The position numbers were made by a program, and so were the translations under genes. Shown piece by piece: positions 1 through 10,006 of a stretch of DNA of 22,922 nucleotides. The notes under the pieces were generated by a model. It was not told where the DNA came from. It did no database searches and saw nothing but the letters and a program-made list of their open reading frames with translations. Origin of the DNA: Hypsibius dujardini. Its lineage: Eukaryota; Tardigrada; Eutardigrada; Parachela; Hypsibiidae. The stretch covers positions 1 to 22,922 of the forward strand of contig LRSR01003880.1 of the NCBI GenBank assembly GCA_001579985.1. The letters are read 5' to 3'. Each line of letters begins with the position of its first letter. Within the stretch, counting starts at the first letter, position 1.

Positions 1-83
1 ATAATTAAAGATCGATTTGACGAGTGAGTTTTGCCTACTCATTTCACTCAGAACAATAGACTCAATCGTATGGGTAAGCATAC

Positions 84-1963
84 CGGTTGGAAGCCTTGTA
101 GGTCACTTGCCACAATGAAATTCCATCTCGATGTGGAATCATGTCCACACATTTTCTTGAAGCTCTTCCTGACCGACGACGGTATATTGACGGCGACAGG
201 GTCTTCCCGATTGCATGCGTCGCTAATGATGACTTTCAAAACTTCGGTAGCAAGATCCGCGGTTGTAGCGCCGATTTGGCGATGGATCACATCCCTGACT
301 TTGAGCTGTGAAGGCGTGTCGGTGCTTGAACCTGAGATCAATGCATCAAACCAGACGTGACTCAAAATTTGAAAATCACGCTGCCTTAGTAAACTGACCT
401 AGTGGCCGATTGAGCGCTCCGTTGTCGTCCTTTCCACGACCCACGTGGTATTCCTGTTCACCGCAGTAGCACAGGGTGTAGTATTTTGCTGATAACTTGA
501 TTTGTTCCTGCAGCATTAAATACCTTGTCATCTGTTCCTTCTACTCTGTTGCTTTTCTAGTAGCCTGCCCCAGAAGCAGTGATGAATGAATGGGTGAATG
601 AATTAGTGCGAATAATTATTTCGGCGAAAACAGAAGACTTTCGCTTAGGGCAAGAAAACTTGTATTGTAGACACATTGTTTCAATCTGCAAAAACAAACT
701 GCAAATCAAGGTGGCATTAAAAAATTTTCTGAGAAATTCAAATTCTGGAATAATCCATCTGATACAAAATAGAAGCCGAAGTAGATATAGCGAAAACGAA
801 CGAGCGAAGTTTTCTTCAGCAACTAACATTTTTGCTTTGCTTGAGTCGAATGTGTTTTCTAATTATTTGTTTTTAGTTTTTCCAAATTAAATTTTTTAAA
901 TTTTGTTTAAGTTTAAAACTTGTGGTAATCTACGAAAACTGAAGTCAACAAAATAGTTAGTAAGCTTTCCAACTTGGATTTAGCTTAATTTTTAGTTAGG
1001 TTAGCCATGTCATTCCTAACCAAAACCGAACCGATGCTAAAACAAAGCACCAAAATGCAATCCATCACTAGCTAGATATAAGCAATAAGTGAAAATAAAA
1101 TTACTTTTGGAGTACTAGAACATGGAAAGACCTGAAATGGCATTGAAATCAAAGCGGAGTACTTACGTTACCAAGGTGAATGACATCACTTTTCACCTTC
1201 ACCTTCACATTCCAGGAGGCTGCCGGCAAAAGTTAATCCACTAACATTTTGACTGATTCCGCCCGTTCTTTGTTCGTCGTTAAACTCAGATTATTACAGG
1301 CTAAACCCACAGCCAGAGAAATAGCTCTCTCGTACTGCTGACGCTCTATCACGTCCCTGACTTTTTCAGACGCGGGATATTGTTGGACGATAATGGTGAC
1401 GTCCTCGCTTGACGTGCCTGCAACTGCCCCTCTACATATCACTGGTTGATTTTGAATCAGGTTAACTTGCAGTTAGCATCTACAATTTGTTTCGGTCCAT
1501 CTGATGGACTGAACGGCTTAAAAATGAGATAATCCAGGTCGTCGCACGACGCTGAGATCAACATCTCCTCTTCCTAAAAATTCGAAAAAGGGCATCTTCA
1601 ATTAAGTGTTAACACTCGACTAGGCTGCAGAATGGACTTGCCATTTTGTCCGCTTCCGTGCTTTGGCGGCCCACCCATGCTGTCCAAATACCAGAAAGTA
1701 TCTCAGCAAAAGCCGCCTCGATGTACAGCTCTTTTTCGTCCAACGACAATGTCCTATCATTACAGGCATATCCAACGACGTATTTGGTCAGCGCCGTGAC
1801 TTGACGGTTTTCTGGAGTTTTCCAGCCGAAGCCCTGCACCTTATTGACAACGACTTGATATTCTCGCTGGCAAGTGACACGAACTGCTGACCAGAATACC
1901 GATAAGTTATTAAAAGAATAATATAAATATTGAAAGACGAATAGACTTACCGATCACAGTCAT
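84..1963 (-). CDS. Multi-module protein with tandem divergent dynein-light-chain (LC8)-like domains, 3' end off the left edge
   Basis: Proposed exons, in transcription order: 1963-1951, 1886 to 1675 or 1621 (donor uncertain), 1573-1467, 1431-1167, 507-399, 331-84. The join phases agree: 1, 0, 2, 0, 1, with the last exon ending at a phase-0 donor (GTATGC). The start is the ATG of MTVI, which splices in phase 1 into AVRVTCQREYQ. Three exons (2, 4 and 6) share a pattern: a helix with an A-C-N motif (GYACND, GLACNN, SDACNR), a charged helix, then F/V followed by W plus a beta-strand (WTAWVGR, SWNVKVK, RWNFIVA). Each is followed by a shorter beta-rich exon. This matches the LC8 order, whose hallmark is FDKKYxxxWHCIVG. 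LC8 proteins are dimeric hubs of dynein and other complexes, but tandem fusions of such divergent modules are not typical. Exon 4 carries an in-frame TAA at 1233-1235. The 659-bp intron 508-1166 is AT-rich and holds no convincing exon. Alternative: several small paralogous genes or a decaying locus. Confidence 0.5.
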
Positions 1964-2522
1964 TAATGCGCAAAACGTAATCCATTGCCTAGCATGTACA
2001 TGCAATTTTGCGTGCTGAAATCAATGACATATTACATATGAGAGTAAAACTGAAACGACTTACGCCGTTGTTCGAATTGTATTTGTTCGAAAATGTGTGT
2101 TCGGGAAATATTGGGCGAAAAACAACGCTGACTCAAGTTCAATTTTCGGAGGTTGGAGGTAGTACGGATGTGTCACGCTTCTTTATCTGCATTTTTAAGA
2201 TGAAATTGCAAACACTGAGGGACATGTGCCTCAGGTAGGCAGCCATTTTCACAGGAATGCAAGTACTCTGTAATCAAATGTTGTTTTATTACAAGGCGAG
2301 ACTACTGTAAAGCGTCTGAGAATTTTGCACTGTCACAACAGCGATATAGCCCCGACACATACGAAGGGCAAACTGAGAGTAATGTCACCCCATTTTTTGT
2401 GAAGAGTCTATCAACTATTCAAACCAACTAGCTTCTGATTCTTTTAGTTCAACCTCAGATGAGTGACAAAAAAAATTTGAATCAAGAAAATCTGTTTCGC
2501 AAAAACTAAGAAATAACTTTTC

Positions 2523-2637
2523 ACTGGCAAGACTGACAGGCAATCTCGCAGATTGAACGACTGACAGACGAACAAAGACGCGAGCAGGAAGACAGACAAG
2601 GAGAGAGTCAGGCAAACAGGGAGAGAGATTTGGAGAT
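2523..2637. repeat. Dispersed ~115-bp CAGA-rich repeat, copy 1
   Basis: This stretch, from ACTGGCAAGACTGACA to about GGAGAT, is nearly identical to 9660-9772 inside PMCA intron 8, with only a few substitutions and small indels. It includes a shared unique-looking core, CGAACAAAGACGCGAGCAGG, so the match is more than simple CAGA sequence. Confidence 0.85.
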
Positions 2638-3765
2638 GAGAATTTATTTCTCTATCGTTCAATGTCAACATATTTTGGTGAAACGGCGGTGCGCTGAAGT
2701 TTTTTGGCCTCGTACGGAACAACCGAACTTAGGAATTACCCCTTACATCCCACACCAGTTATAGACAATAAATCGCAACAGATTGCTTGATTGCTTTTTT
2801 AGCATGTTGCCAGGTAAATAAATGTGGGAAATCTTTCGATTGATTGATCTTACAACAAATTTGTTAGCCCAAAGCAGCGCCATCTGTTTTCTCAAACCCA
2901 CTGAAGACGAGAACGTGTTTTTGCAAGTTCTGGCTTGGATTCTTGTTTTGAGGTTTGGTGCGGGATTCCCTCAATTCAGCCTCGACCCAACTCAGCCTCG
3001 ATCCAACTCAGCTCGTATTTTTCCAATCAAGAATGGTTTGCCCGATTTGTTATATTATTTCAAGGTTTATTTGACTTACATCAAAGCAGAACGACGCTGC
3101 GAACCAATCGCCCAGATTCGGGGAAGATAACTTTCCCTAAGTCATTTTATTAAATTCGGTGTCTTCAGAATTTGTTTCTTTAGAACTGGTTTGACGCTAA
3201 AACTTGTATTAATCATACAGAAGTGCAAAAAATTTGATTTTGTGTTTCAATTAAAGAAACTGAAAAAGTTATTCCTCCAATGGTGTGAGACATTTGAGGA
3301 ATCGGTATTAAGGACTTTCGCAAGAGTATTCTCGAGCAAGGACGATAAAACGTTAACAAACCGCCTTTTCACCAGAATCTGTGGACAATAAACGACAGAA
3401 ATGAATTCGCTATCAATGAGTGGTGACCTATTTTTTCACCTGCACGGGGAGTGGAGCAGTGTTTATTTGAAGAGCGGAGCAAAATGAAATGGACACATGG
3501 TACATATGGTTGGCGTCCAACCAGAACAAAAGCGCAACGTGAAAGCAAAAAGTGGAACAAATTTAGTTTGTTCAAGCTGTGAAACTGATGTGTTTACTTC
3601 AACTCCGGAAGTGGGCGGGAGGGAAGCTGGAACATTTTATTTATTCTTAAAGTCACGAGATGAGTTAAATTACAACTAAAATGATAAAGTATTTCTTAGG
3701 GCACTGGATATAAATAGCTTTCTAATGCTTTCACTAATTGCTCTACAAAGCCACTGCGTCACATC

Positions 3766-3827
3766 AATTTAATTTTAATATAATATATATATAATATATT
3801 ATAATTTATATATAATAATATATGATA
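3766..3827. repeat. AT-rich low-complexity tract
   Basis: About 60 bases made almost only of A and T, with runs of TATATA and TAATAT, lie just upstream of the first recognisable LRR segment. Confidence 0.9.
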
Positions 3828-3877
3828 GAGCTGTTAACACAAATTACTTTGAATAAATTAACTTTTTGTTTGTGAAG

Positions 3878-4768
3878 CGGAAAATACTTTCATTCGAGAT
3901 CTGGATTTATCGCACAACGGATTCAGCGAATAAGCTTCACTGCTCATTTTTACTGGAGCTACAGGAAGCACAAAGTTGTGCGCAAAAGTTTGACAAGTTA
4001 CATTTTTAGGCGAATACTTGCTTGGAGGTGCTGAATTTCTCCCACAACCACGTCGGGAGAAAACGGCTGCAAAGGCGTCATGAAGATGTTGGAAGCCTCG
4101 GACCACATTCGCAGTCTCAGTTTAGAGCAATGCTTTCTGACTGACGTCGGGCTGAAACGAGTCGGTACAGTCAAAGAAAGTCCTGAGATTCGAACGGTCA
4201 CGTGAGTTGAATTCTATCGAACCGTTTGCTCGTAGCCGGCCGTTGCTAGTTTGAAGTTTGAGACAGCAAAGTAGAAAGGACACTGTGACGTAGTTCGAAT
4301 CTCAGGACTTTCAATGTATGGGAATTGAGAAAAACGGAGGCAATATTGTACGACTTATTGGGAGTAAATGGACCGTCAGAAAATCAAACGTAACATGAAG
4401 AACTTCACGGATTTTTTTTCTTCCAGCTGCGGGATAACCCAATCAGTGGAGGCGGCGCCAATTATATTCTCAAAGCCGCTGCAAAAAAAGAAAAGCTGAA
4501 GCATGTAGAACATTCAGTGAGTTAATTAATTGGAATTGTATTTATATTTTAAATAGACTATGCGATTAACTTTTGTATTTGAATAGATTTGTCCGGTTAA
4601 AGCGGCGTTCGTGACCGCAGCCACGAAAGCAGTTGCGAAACGGGGGAAACGTTCATCGATCATAGCGGTGACAAGCCCTCACAACCGAAATACGAGATTG
4701 ACTTTGAAGCGATCGCCCTCAAGAAAGCGAAAGCTGAAGCAGCAAAGAAAGCCAAGAAGAATCATTAG
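3878..4768 (+). pseudogene. Leucine-rich-repeat protein gene fragment with frame breaks (ribonuclease-inhibitor-type LRR, possibly CEP78-like)
   Basis: Five coding segments can be read: 3878-3930 (IRDLDLSHNGFSE), 4010-4055 (CLEVLNFSHNHV), 4056-4201 (HIRSLSLEQCFLTDVGLKRV), 4427-4516 (LRDNPISGGGANYILKA) and 4587-4768 (tail KYEIDFEAIALKKAKAEAAK, ending at TAG 4766-4768). The repeats are 27-29 residues long, as in RI-type LRRs. Acceptors at 4009, 4426 and 4586 and donors at 4202 and 4517 (GTGAGT) look sound. The frame breaks at an in-frame TAA (3931), in GGG at 4055-4057, at the 4202-4426 intron (phase 2 into phase 0), and in GGGGG at 4642-4646. The order LDLQQC/LEQC-LT then R-NP resembles the LRR block of centrosomal CEP78, but any RI-type LRR protein could fit. 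The tail is basic and lysine/alanine-rich, probably helical. Several breaks fall in G runs, so sequencing error is a real alternative to pseudogenisation. Confidence 0.6.
4176..4312. repeat. Perfect 20-bp inverted repeat straddling an LRR exon end
   Basis: Bases 4176-4195 (GAAAGTCCTGAGATTCGAAC) are the exact reverse complement of 4293-4312. The left arm is coding (ESPEIRT of the LRR segment). The right arm lies in the following intron, and the GTGAGT donor at 4202-4207 sits in the loop. A short further pairing (TCAC with GTGA) extends the stem. Confidence 0.9.
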
Positions 4769-4945
4769 AGCTTCAGTTGGCGGGCAGCGAGATAGCCTTC
4801 GTCGCATGGAACGAATAATGTTTTATGATGAATATTAATTACCAACATTTTAAGTTAAATGCATTTTAAATTGAGCCTATTTTAAATTATTAATTTTCTG
4901 CTGTATACATGTTATACAAGTCGGAGCACATTGCTGACGTTCGCA

Positions 4946-4951
4946 AATAAA
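4946..4951 (+). promoter_or_regulatory. Candidate polyadenylation signal of the LRR locus
   Basis: An AATAAA hexamer lies about 180 bases after the TAG that ends the LRR reading frame, in a suitable position and orientation for the plus-strand transcript. The region 4769-5245 otherwise holds no supported gene; a short GATTTGATTT-type repeat lies at 5087-5120. Confidence 0.35.
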
Positions 4952-5245
4952 ATGAACTGAGTCCGGACCTCATAATTCGCTGATAAAGTATTGGAACTTC
5001 ACAAGTTCTGATAGTGTAACACTTTCAGCACGCTACTTCATAGGTGACGCTAGGGATGGCATCAAATGACATAAAGGCATATCAGATTTGATTTGATTTG
5101 ATTTAATTTGACTTGATTTTGATTTAACGGGACTGTACATTTTTTTCAATTCCTCACTACTTTGGAACGGGTTTCTTTCGTAGTTGTTGTAGTGCTTCAG
5201 AGGCTTAACCGGGGGGAGGGGCACTAGAGCAAATTCCCGCCTCAA

Positions 5246-5430
5246 TTGATTCGGGCTGCCGACGGGGGGCTTCAAAATCTGTTATCGAAGACCCGAGAGC
5301 CAAAGTTCTTACTTTCATCGAGTCGTTTGAGTGCCGTGTATTGTAGTTTGGCCATGGCATTACTGTCAAATTGTCTGAGCATGTCTCATTCGTTACAGAG
5401 TCTCGTACTATCAGAGAATCAATTGGTCAA
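5246..5430 (+). pseudogene. LRR-like exon fragment (competing minus-strand reading possible)
   Basis: The plus frame reads LSSSRLSAVYCSLAMALLSN followed by SLQSLVLSENQLVK. This matches the RI-type LRR consensus (LxxLxLSxNxL with an intervening LAxALLSN helix) and ends at a possible donor, GTACAT, at 5431. It could be a fragment related to the LRR locus upstream. The opposite strand also reads like protein: an exon from about 5390 to 5318 (MLRQFDSNAMAKLQYTALKR) with donor GTAAGA, and about 5284-5100 (beginning ILKPPVGSPNQ, with NPFQSSEELKKMYSP). These two minus pieces do not join in phase. I cannot decide the strand from sequence alone. Confidence 0.25.
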
Positions 5431-5507
5431 GTACATAGCCGCTACAAAATCGTCCCATCAAGTGGTTAGTTCATCAAACAAATGTCAAACGTACGCCAAA
5501 AGAACTT

Positions 5508-5632
5508 ATCTGTCTGTATGTCTGTCTTGCAGTCTGTCTTGCTGTCTGTCTGTTTGACAGCCTTCCTCCTTTTCTGTATGTATATGTGTTTGTCTATCTG
5601 TCTCCGTCTCCCAGTTCTGGTATTCCGTGTCT
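5508..5632. repeat. Degenerate CTGT-rich array downstream of PMCA
   Basis: Repeated CTGT/CTGTCTGT words interrupted by other bases, in the CTGT orientation on the plus strand. It is the first of a series of such arrays running through the PMCA gene. Nothing else is seen in 5633-6001, apart from PMCA 3' flanking sequence with no obvious poly(A) signal on the minus strand. Confidence 0.8.
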
Positions 5633-6001
5633 TTTAGTCTCTGCCGGCACTCCAACACACAGCCTCTCTGTTTTCTTTTTTACGTCTTCGAACCATCATC
5701 ATCATGATCCGATGGGATGGGGCATGATCACCAGAAGGAATAGCTGCCTCAAAGACCTCGTTCTCGACAGAGCCTGGACGCGCATCATAATAAAAACACT
5801 CACCAGTCAAAACACGACAACAAAGCAACAATAAACTAGAAAAGTAAATCCAATATATCCCGTGGAATACACAACAAAAAGAAATTCCACTGGAGGGAGG
5901 AGTACGCACCGTTTCAGCGCGGACGGAAAAAAGACATCCCCATCCGAACAGACAAAGAAGAAAAAAATGGGAGTGCAAAAAAAGGTACGGCGCTCTTTCG
6001 T

Positions 6002-6700
6002 TTAGGCGACAGCCTCCACAGCGCTTCCCTTCAAGAACGGCTGAGATTCCGCGACCTGATCGGTGATCTCTGCGTCGCGCACCACCGTGGGTGTCTCGCC
6101 CACCGGTCGCGGCACCTTGAAGGCATTGACCACCTGCAGCTGCTGCTGCACCCGCGTCAAGTTGCGCATCCACAATAACTTGCTCTGCGGCTCCGGCACC
6201 TCCTTGCCCCAGCGCAGCACCTTGGGGATCTTGCGCGAGGGGATGGTGGCGACGAGTTGCTGCCAGACAAGGGTGCCCACCCCGAAGAGGAGGCAATAGA
6301 GCCAGAGCTCGATGGAGAGGCCAGAGGTCTGGAAGACGTGGCCGCCAAACTCCACAAGTAGGATCTGCATAAAAATGCGAGGTCGAAAATTAACTGTCGT
6401 TTCAATCGAGGCTCGTGAAATTAAGGTTGAATAAAAAAATTAAGCATCAAAATCCGGGGAATTACCGGTCATCTATAAAAAAACCGGGCTAGATTTTTGT
6501 ACCAAAATTTAAAATAATATAAAATATTTATTGCATTTTTACAACAGCGAGCAAGCTCGGTAGACAGAAAGTATCGTACAAGCAATCAAAGCGACTGCCA
6601 GGTGAACGGACACAGGTAACAGGCAAAGAAACAAGAAGACAACGAGAAAGACATAGACAACTCGTAGAAAAGCAGACAGACAGATAGATAGAGGCACTGC

Positions 6701-6751
<51 letters not shown>

Positions 6752-7458
6752 GACGCTATGAAAGTGACAGACAGAAATACCACTAAGCTATACCTGTGAT
6801 ATGAAGGTGCCGACTAAGATTGCGACAAAAATCCAGTTTCTGAGTATGCCCTTAAAGACGTTTCGCTCGCCGTGGATCTTCCTGGCGTTGATCTCATTGA
6901 ACAGTGTCATGAGAACGAATGTGTTAAATACTATGGTGAAGTGGGTATTGGGTCTGCCCACCAAACCCGGACTGGCGCCGTCATCAATGTCAAAAATTTG
7001 CGCACCTGAAATCAAGCATTTCAAACATCAAAATCAATTTTAAAGCGACAATAACCGGCAGATTGGCGGAGACAATCGACGGTCGTCCTAACCTCTGAAG
7101 AGAATGACAAAGATAACAGTTAGTTGGTATATAGACTGGCCGATAATGTTCTTCATCATCGTCCGCGAGATAAGAGGTTTCGTTCGACCGTACGGCTTCC
7201 GGGTGAGCAGGTCTTCTGTCGGGGGCTCGGTAGCGAGAGCGAGCGAGGCCAGGGTGTCCATCAGCAGGTTCACCCACAACATCTGGACAGCCCGAAGAGG
7301 AGTGTCCTAAGCAAATGGGAAATTCAGAGACTGCTCCTGTAGTATCTGTTAATCTATCCCTCTGCCTGCATGCATGCTATCTGTCTCTTTGTCTGTCTGT
7401 TTCTGGCTGTCTGATTGTCTTTCTATTTGTCTACCTGCCTGTCGCTTTGTCTGATGTC

Positions 7459-7519
<61 letters not shown>

Positions 7520-9970
7520 ATGTCGGTCGGTCTGACTGTCTAATTGTCTGTTTTCCTGCCTGCTTGTCTGTTTGTTGAAGGCGATGTCTATTCTTTCCGG
7601 AACTCACATCAATCACACATGCCCCTACGAATGCGATAATGATCGCCACGACGTTCACCGTCAGCTGGAACTGCAGAAACTTTGCGATACTATCGTAGAC
7701 ATTGCGGCCCCACATGCAGGCCTTAACGATGCTTGTGAAGTTGTCGTCGGTAAGGATAATGTCAGAGGCTTCCTTCGCCACGTCCGTTCCGGTGATGCCC
7801 TTAACGAACAAGACGAATTACAATCACGGCACTTAAGCGAAACGGTAGGGCGGATATACCATAGCGAAACCGACGTCCGCCTTCTTCAATGCCGGCCCGT
7901 CATTCGTACCGTCTCCAGTGACGGCCACGACCTCGCGGTTGGTTCCGACGGTGCTGTCGATGATTCCTTTAACCAGAACGTACTTGTCCTGTGGTGAGGA
8001 GCGAGCGAGTACTCGTAGTTTCGGCCATATTTTGTCCACTAAGGCTTGTCGAACCTGAGGAGGAATCGATCCAGAAATCAGCCAAAAAGAAACGAAAAGG
8101 TAGACAAATTATGTGAGACACACGAAAGCAGACAGAGACGGAAAGAAACAGACAGACGGAAAGAGAAAAACAGGCATGCGGACGACACCAATAGACAGTC
8201 AGAAAAAGAAAGAAAACAGAAAAACAAACAGTCCGACCGACAGATTGGTAGTCAGTCTGAAAGAGCAGATAAGACAGGCAGATCGACCGGCAGACAAACC
8301 GAAAACATAGAAGAGCAGACCGACCATGAGACTGACAAACAGATAGACAAACAAACAAACAGACAGATAAGTAAATAGACCGATCAACATACAAGGAAAC
8401 CGAACATAGACAGACAGTACTGTTTACAGAAAACAAGATATGTATGAATAAAGAACTTACAATGCCCTGGTCGTCCCGAACGCGAGTATTAAAATCCTTT
8501 CCTTCCATAATCAGCATCTTATCACCCGGCTTGATAATACCGCACTTTGTTGCAATCGAGCGCGCCGTGTTGATATTATCCCCGGTGACCATTCGGACCG
8601 TAATTCCAGCCTTCTGACAGCGCCGAATGGCGTCCGGCACTTCCTCCCGGACCGGGTCCTCAATACCAAACACCCCCAGCATGGTCATCTTACCCAGGCA
8701 AAAGTCTTCGTCCGCCCAATTGGGTTCGACTTTGATGATTTGGTCGTTGGGCCCGGGCTTGCCTTTCCCCTCAAAGATCATATCCTTGTAGGCGCTTCCA
8801 ATGGTGCGGAGACCGTCGTGGGCCATGGGTTCGACCACGTCGCGGATCAGGCTGGCTTCATCGGCCTCGGTGAAACGGAGCACCTCGGCGTTCGGTCCGA
8901 CAATGAAATCACAGCTGCATATGAAACGTGACAGTTTAGACATATCTTGGACTTGCCTACCTGTCTGTGGGTCTGCATGTCTGCATATATATCTATCTAT
9001 CTGTCTCTGTCTGCCCGCAGCATTTCAGTCAGCCAGCCTAAAATTTATGTGCACGTCTGGTTATGTGCCTGCTAGCCGGTCTCACGGTATTTCGTTTGTC
9101 TGTCTGTAAGGCAGTCTGCATGAACATCTGTCTGTTTGTCAGTCTATCGGTTTGCCTGTCTGTCAGCCTGCCTGTCTGCGTGTTCAATTTGCCTGTTATC
9201 CAATGCGCAGGCATACCTCTTCATGACCCACTCGGAAGCCCCTTTTGTGTGCACTCGGAAGCCTGATCCATCGCGCAGTCGGATAACCGTGGACATGGAT
9301 TTGCGGGCGGAATTGAAAGTGTACACCTTGTGGAGGTGCTCTTCCGGGTTGTCTTCCCGTATCTTCTCGTAGCTCAACCCGATGGCGTTCACAAAGCCCA
9401 ACAAGGCGCATTCGGTCTTGTTGCCGACCTGTTTCGGTAGTTCGCCGGGCTTGTCTGACGCCATAATACGCGACGTGTAACCGCTGTTGAGAGCGAGACC
9501 CTGGGATATGATGGAGATTACACGCTCCGGCATGTCTGTGTGCTTCGGCACAGTCTTGTAATGGACCCCTAGAATGGGCCAAACAGTTTACCCAACGACA
9601 CGCGAGGTGGACTAGGGAGTGTCCTATCAATTTGCTCTGGGTGGACTTGAACAGCGGAAACTGGCAAGACTGACATGCAACCTCGCAGATTGACAGACTG
9701 ACAGACGAACAAAGACGCGAGCAGGAAGACAGACAAGGAGAGTCGAGCAAACAGAGAGAGAGATCTGGAGATAAACCAAAGGCCCCCTACTATACCTGCG
9801 ATGTAAGTCTGGACGGTAGTCATTCGGTTGGTAGTGAGGGTTCCCGTTTTGTCCGAGCATATGGCGGTGGCATTTCCCATGGTCTCGCAAGCGTCCAGAT
9901 GACGGACCAAATTGTTGTCCAACATCATTTTCTGTGTGGGAGAGTTTGAAATTGACGACCATTTAGATTG

Positions 9971-10006
<36 letters not shown>

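Larger units (their letters stand above)
1964..3877. other. Gene-poor stretch
   Basis: I see no exon that I can defend here. Open frames at 2008-2238 and 2822-3130 on the plus strand lack domain similarity and codon bias. A short imperfect repeat of about 16-17 bases built on CAGCCTCGA-CCAACT occurs at about 2976-3020. A short frame at 3484-3576 (beginning MKWTHGTYGWRPTR) reads like protein but stops after 32 codons and could not be joined to the LRR exons that follow. The stretch also holds the dispersed repeat at 2523-2637 and the AT tract at 3766-3827, listed separately. Confidence 0.5.

Noticed and set aside
579-890. 103-codon plus-strand frame and its antisense partner
   Set aside because: It lies in an AT-rich intron of the LC8-like gene, with no domain and no splice support.
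2822-3130. 102-codon plus-strand frame
   Set aside because: No recognisable domain. It is partly made of a short tandem repeat (CAGCCTCGA-type).
4293-4303. GTTCGAATC, like a tRNA T-loop / B box
   Set aside because: No matching A box, acceptor stem or anticodon arm can be folded around it. It is explained by the inverted copy of the LRR exon.
5634-6296. 220-codon minus-strand frame overlapping the PMCA last exon
   Set aside because: It is an out-of-frame shadow of PMCA exon 15 running into 3' flank. The true frame of that exon matches PMCA.
7315-7578. Open frame rich in CLSVCLSV repeats
   Set aside because: It is a translation of the CTGT microsatellite. A 4-base repeat unit stays open in several frames without coding.
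7572-7997. 141-codon plus-strand frame
   Set aside because: It is antisense to PMCA exons 11 and 12 and has no domain of its own.
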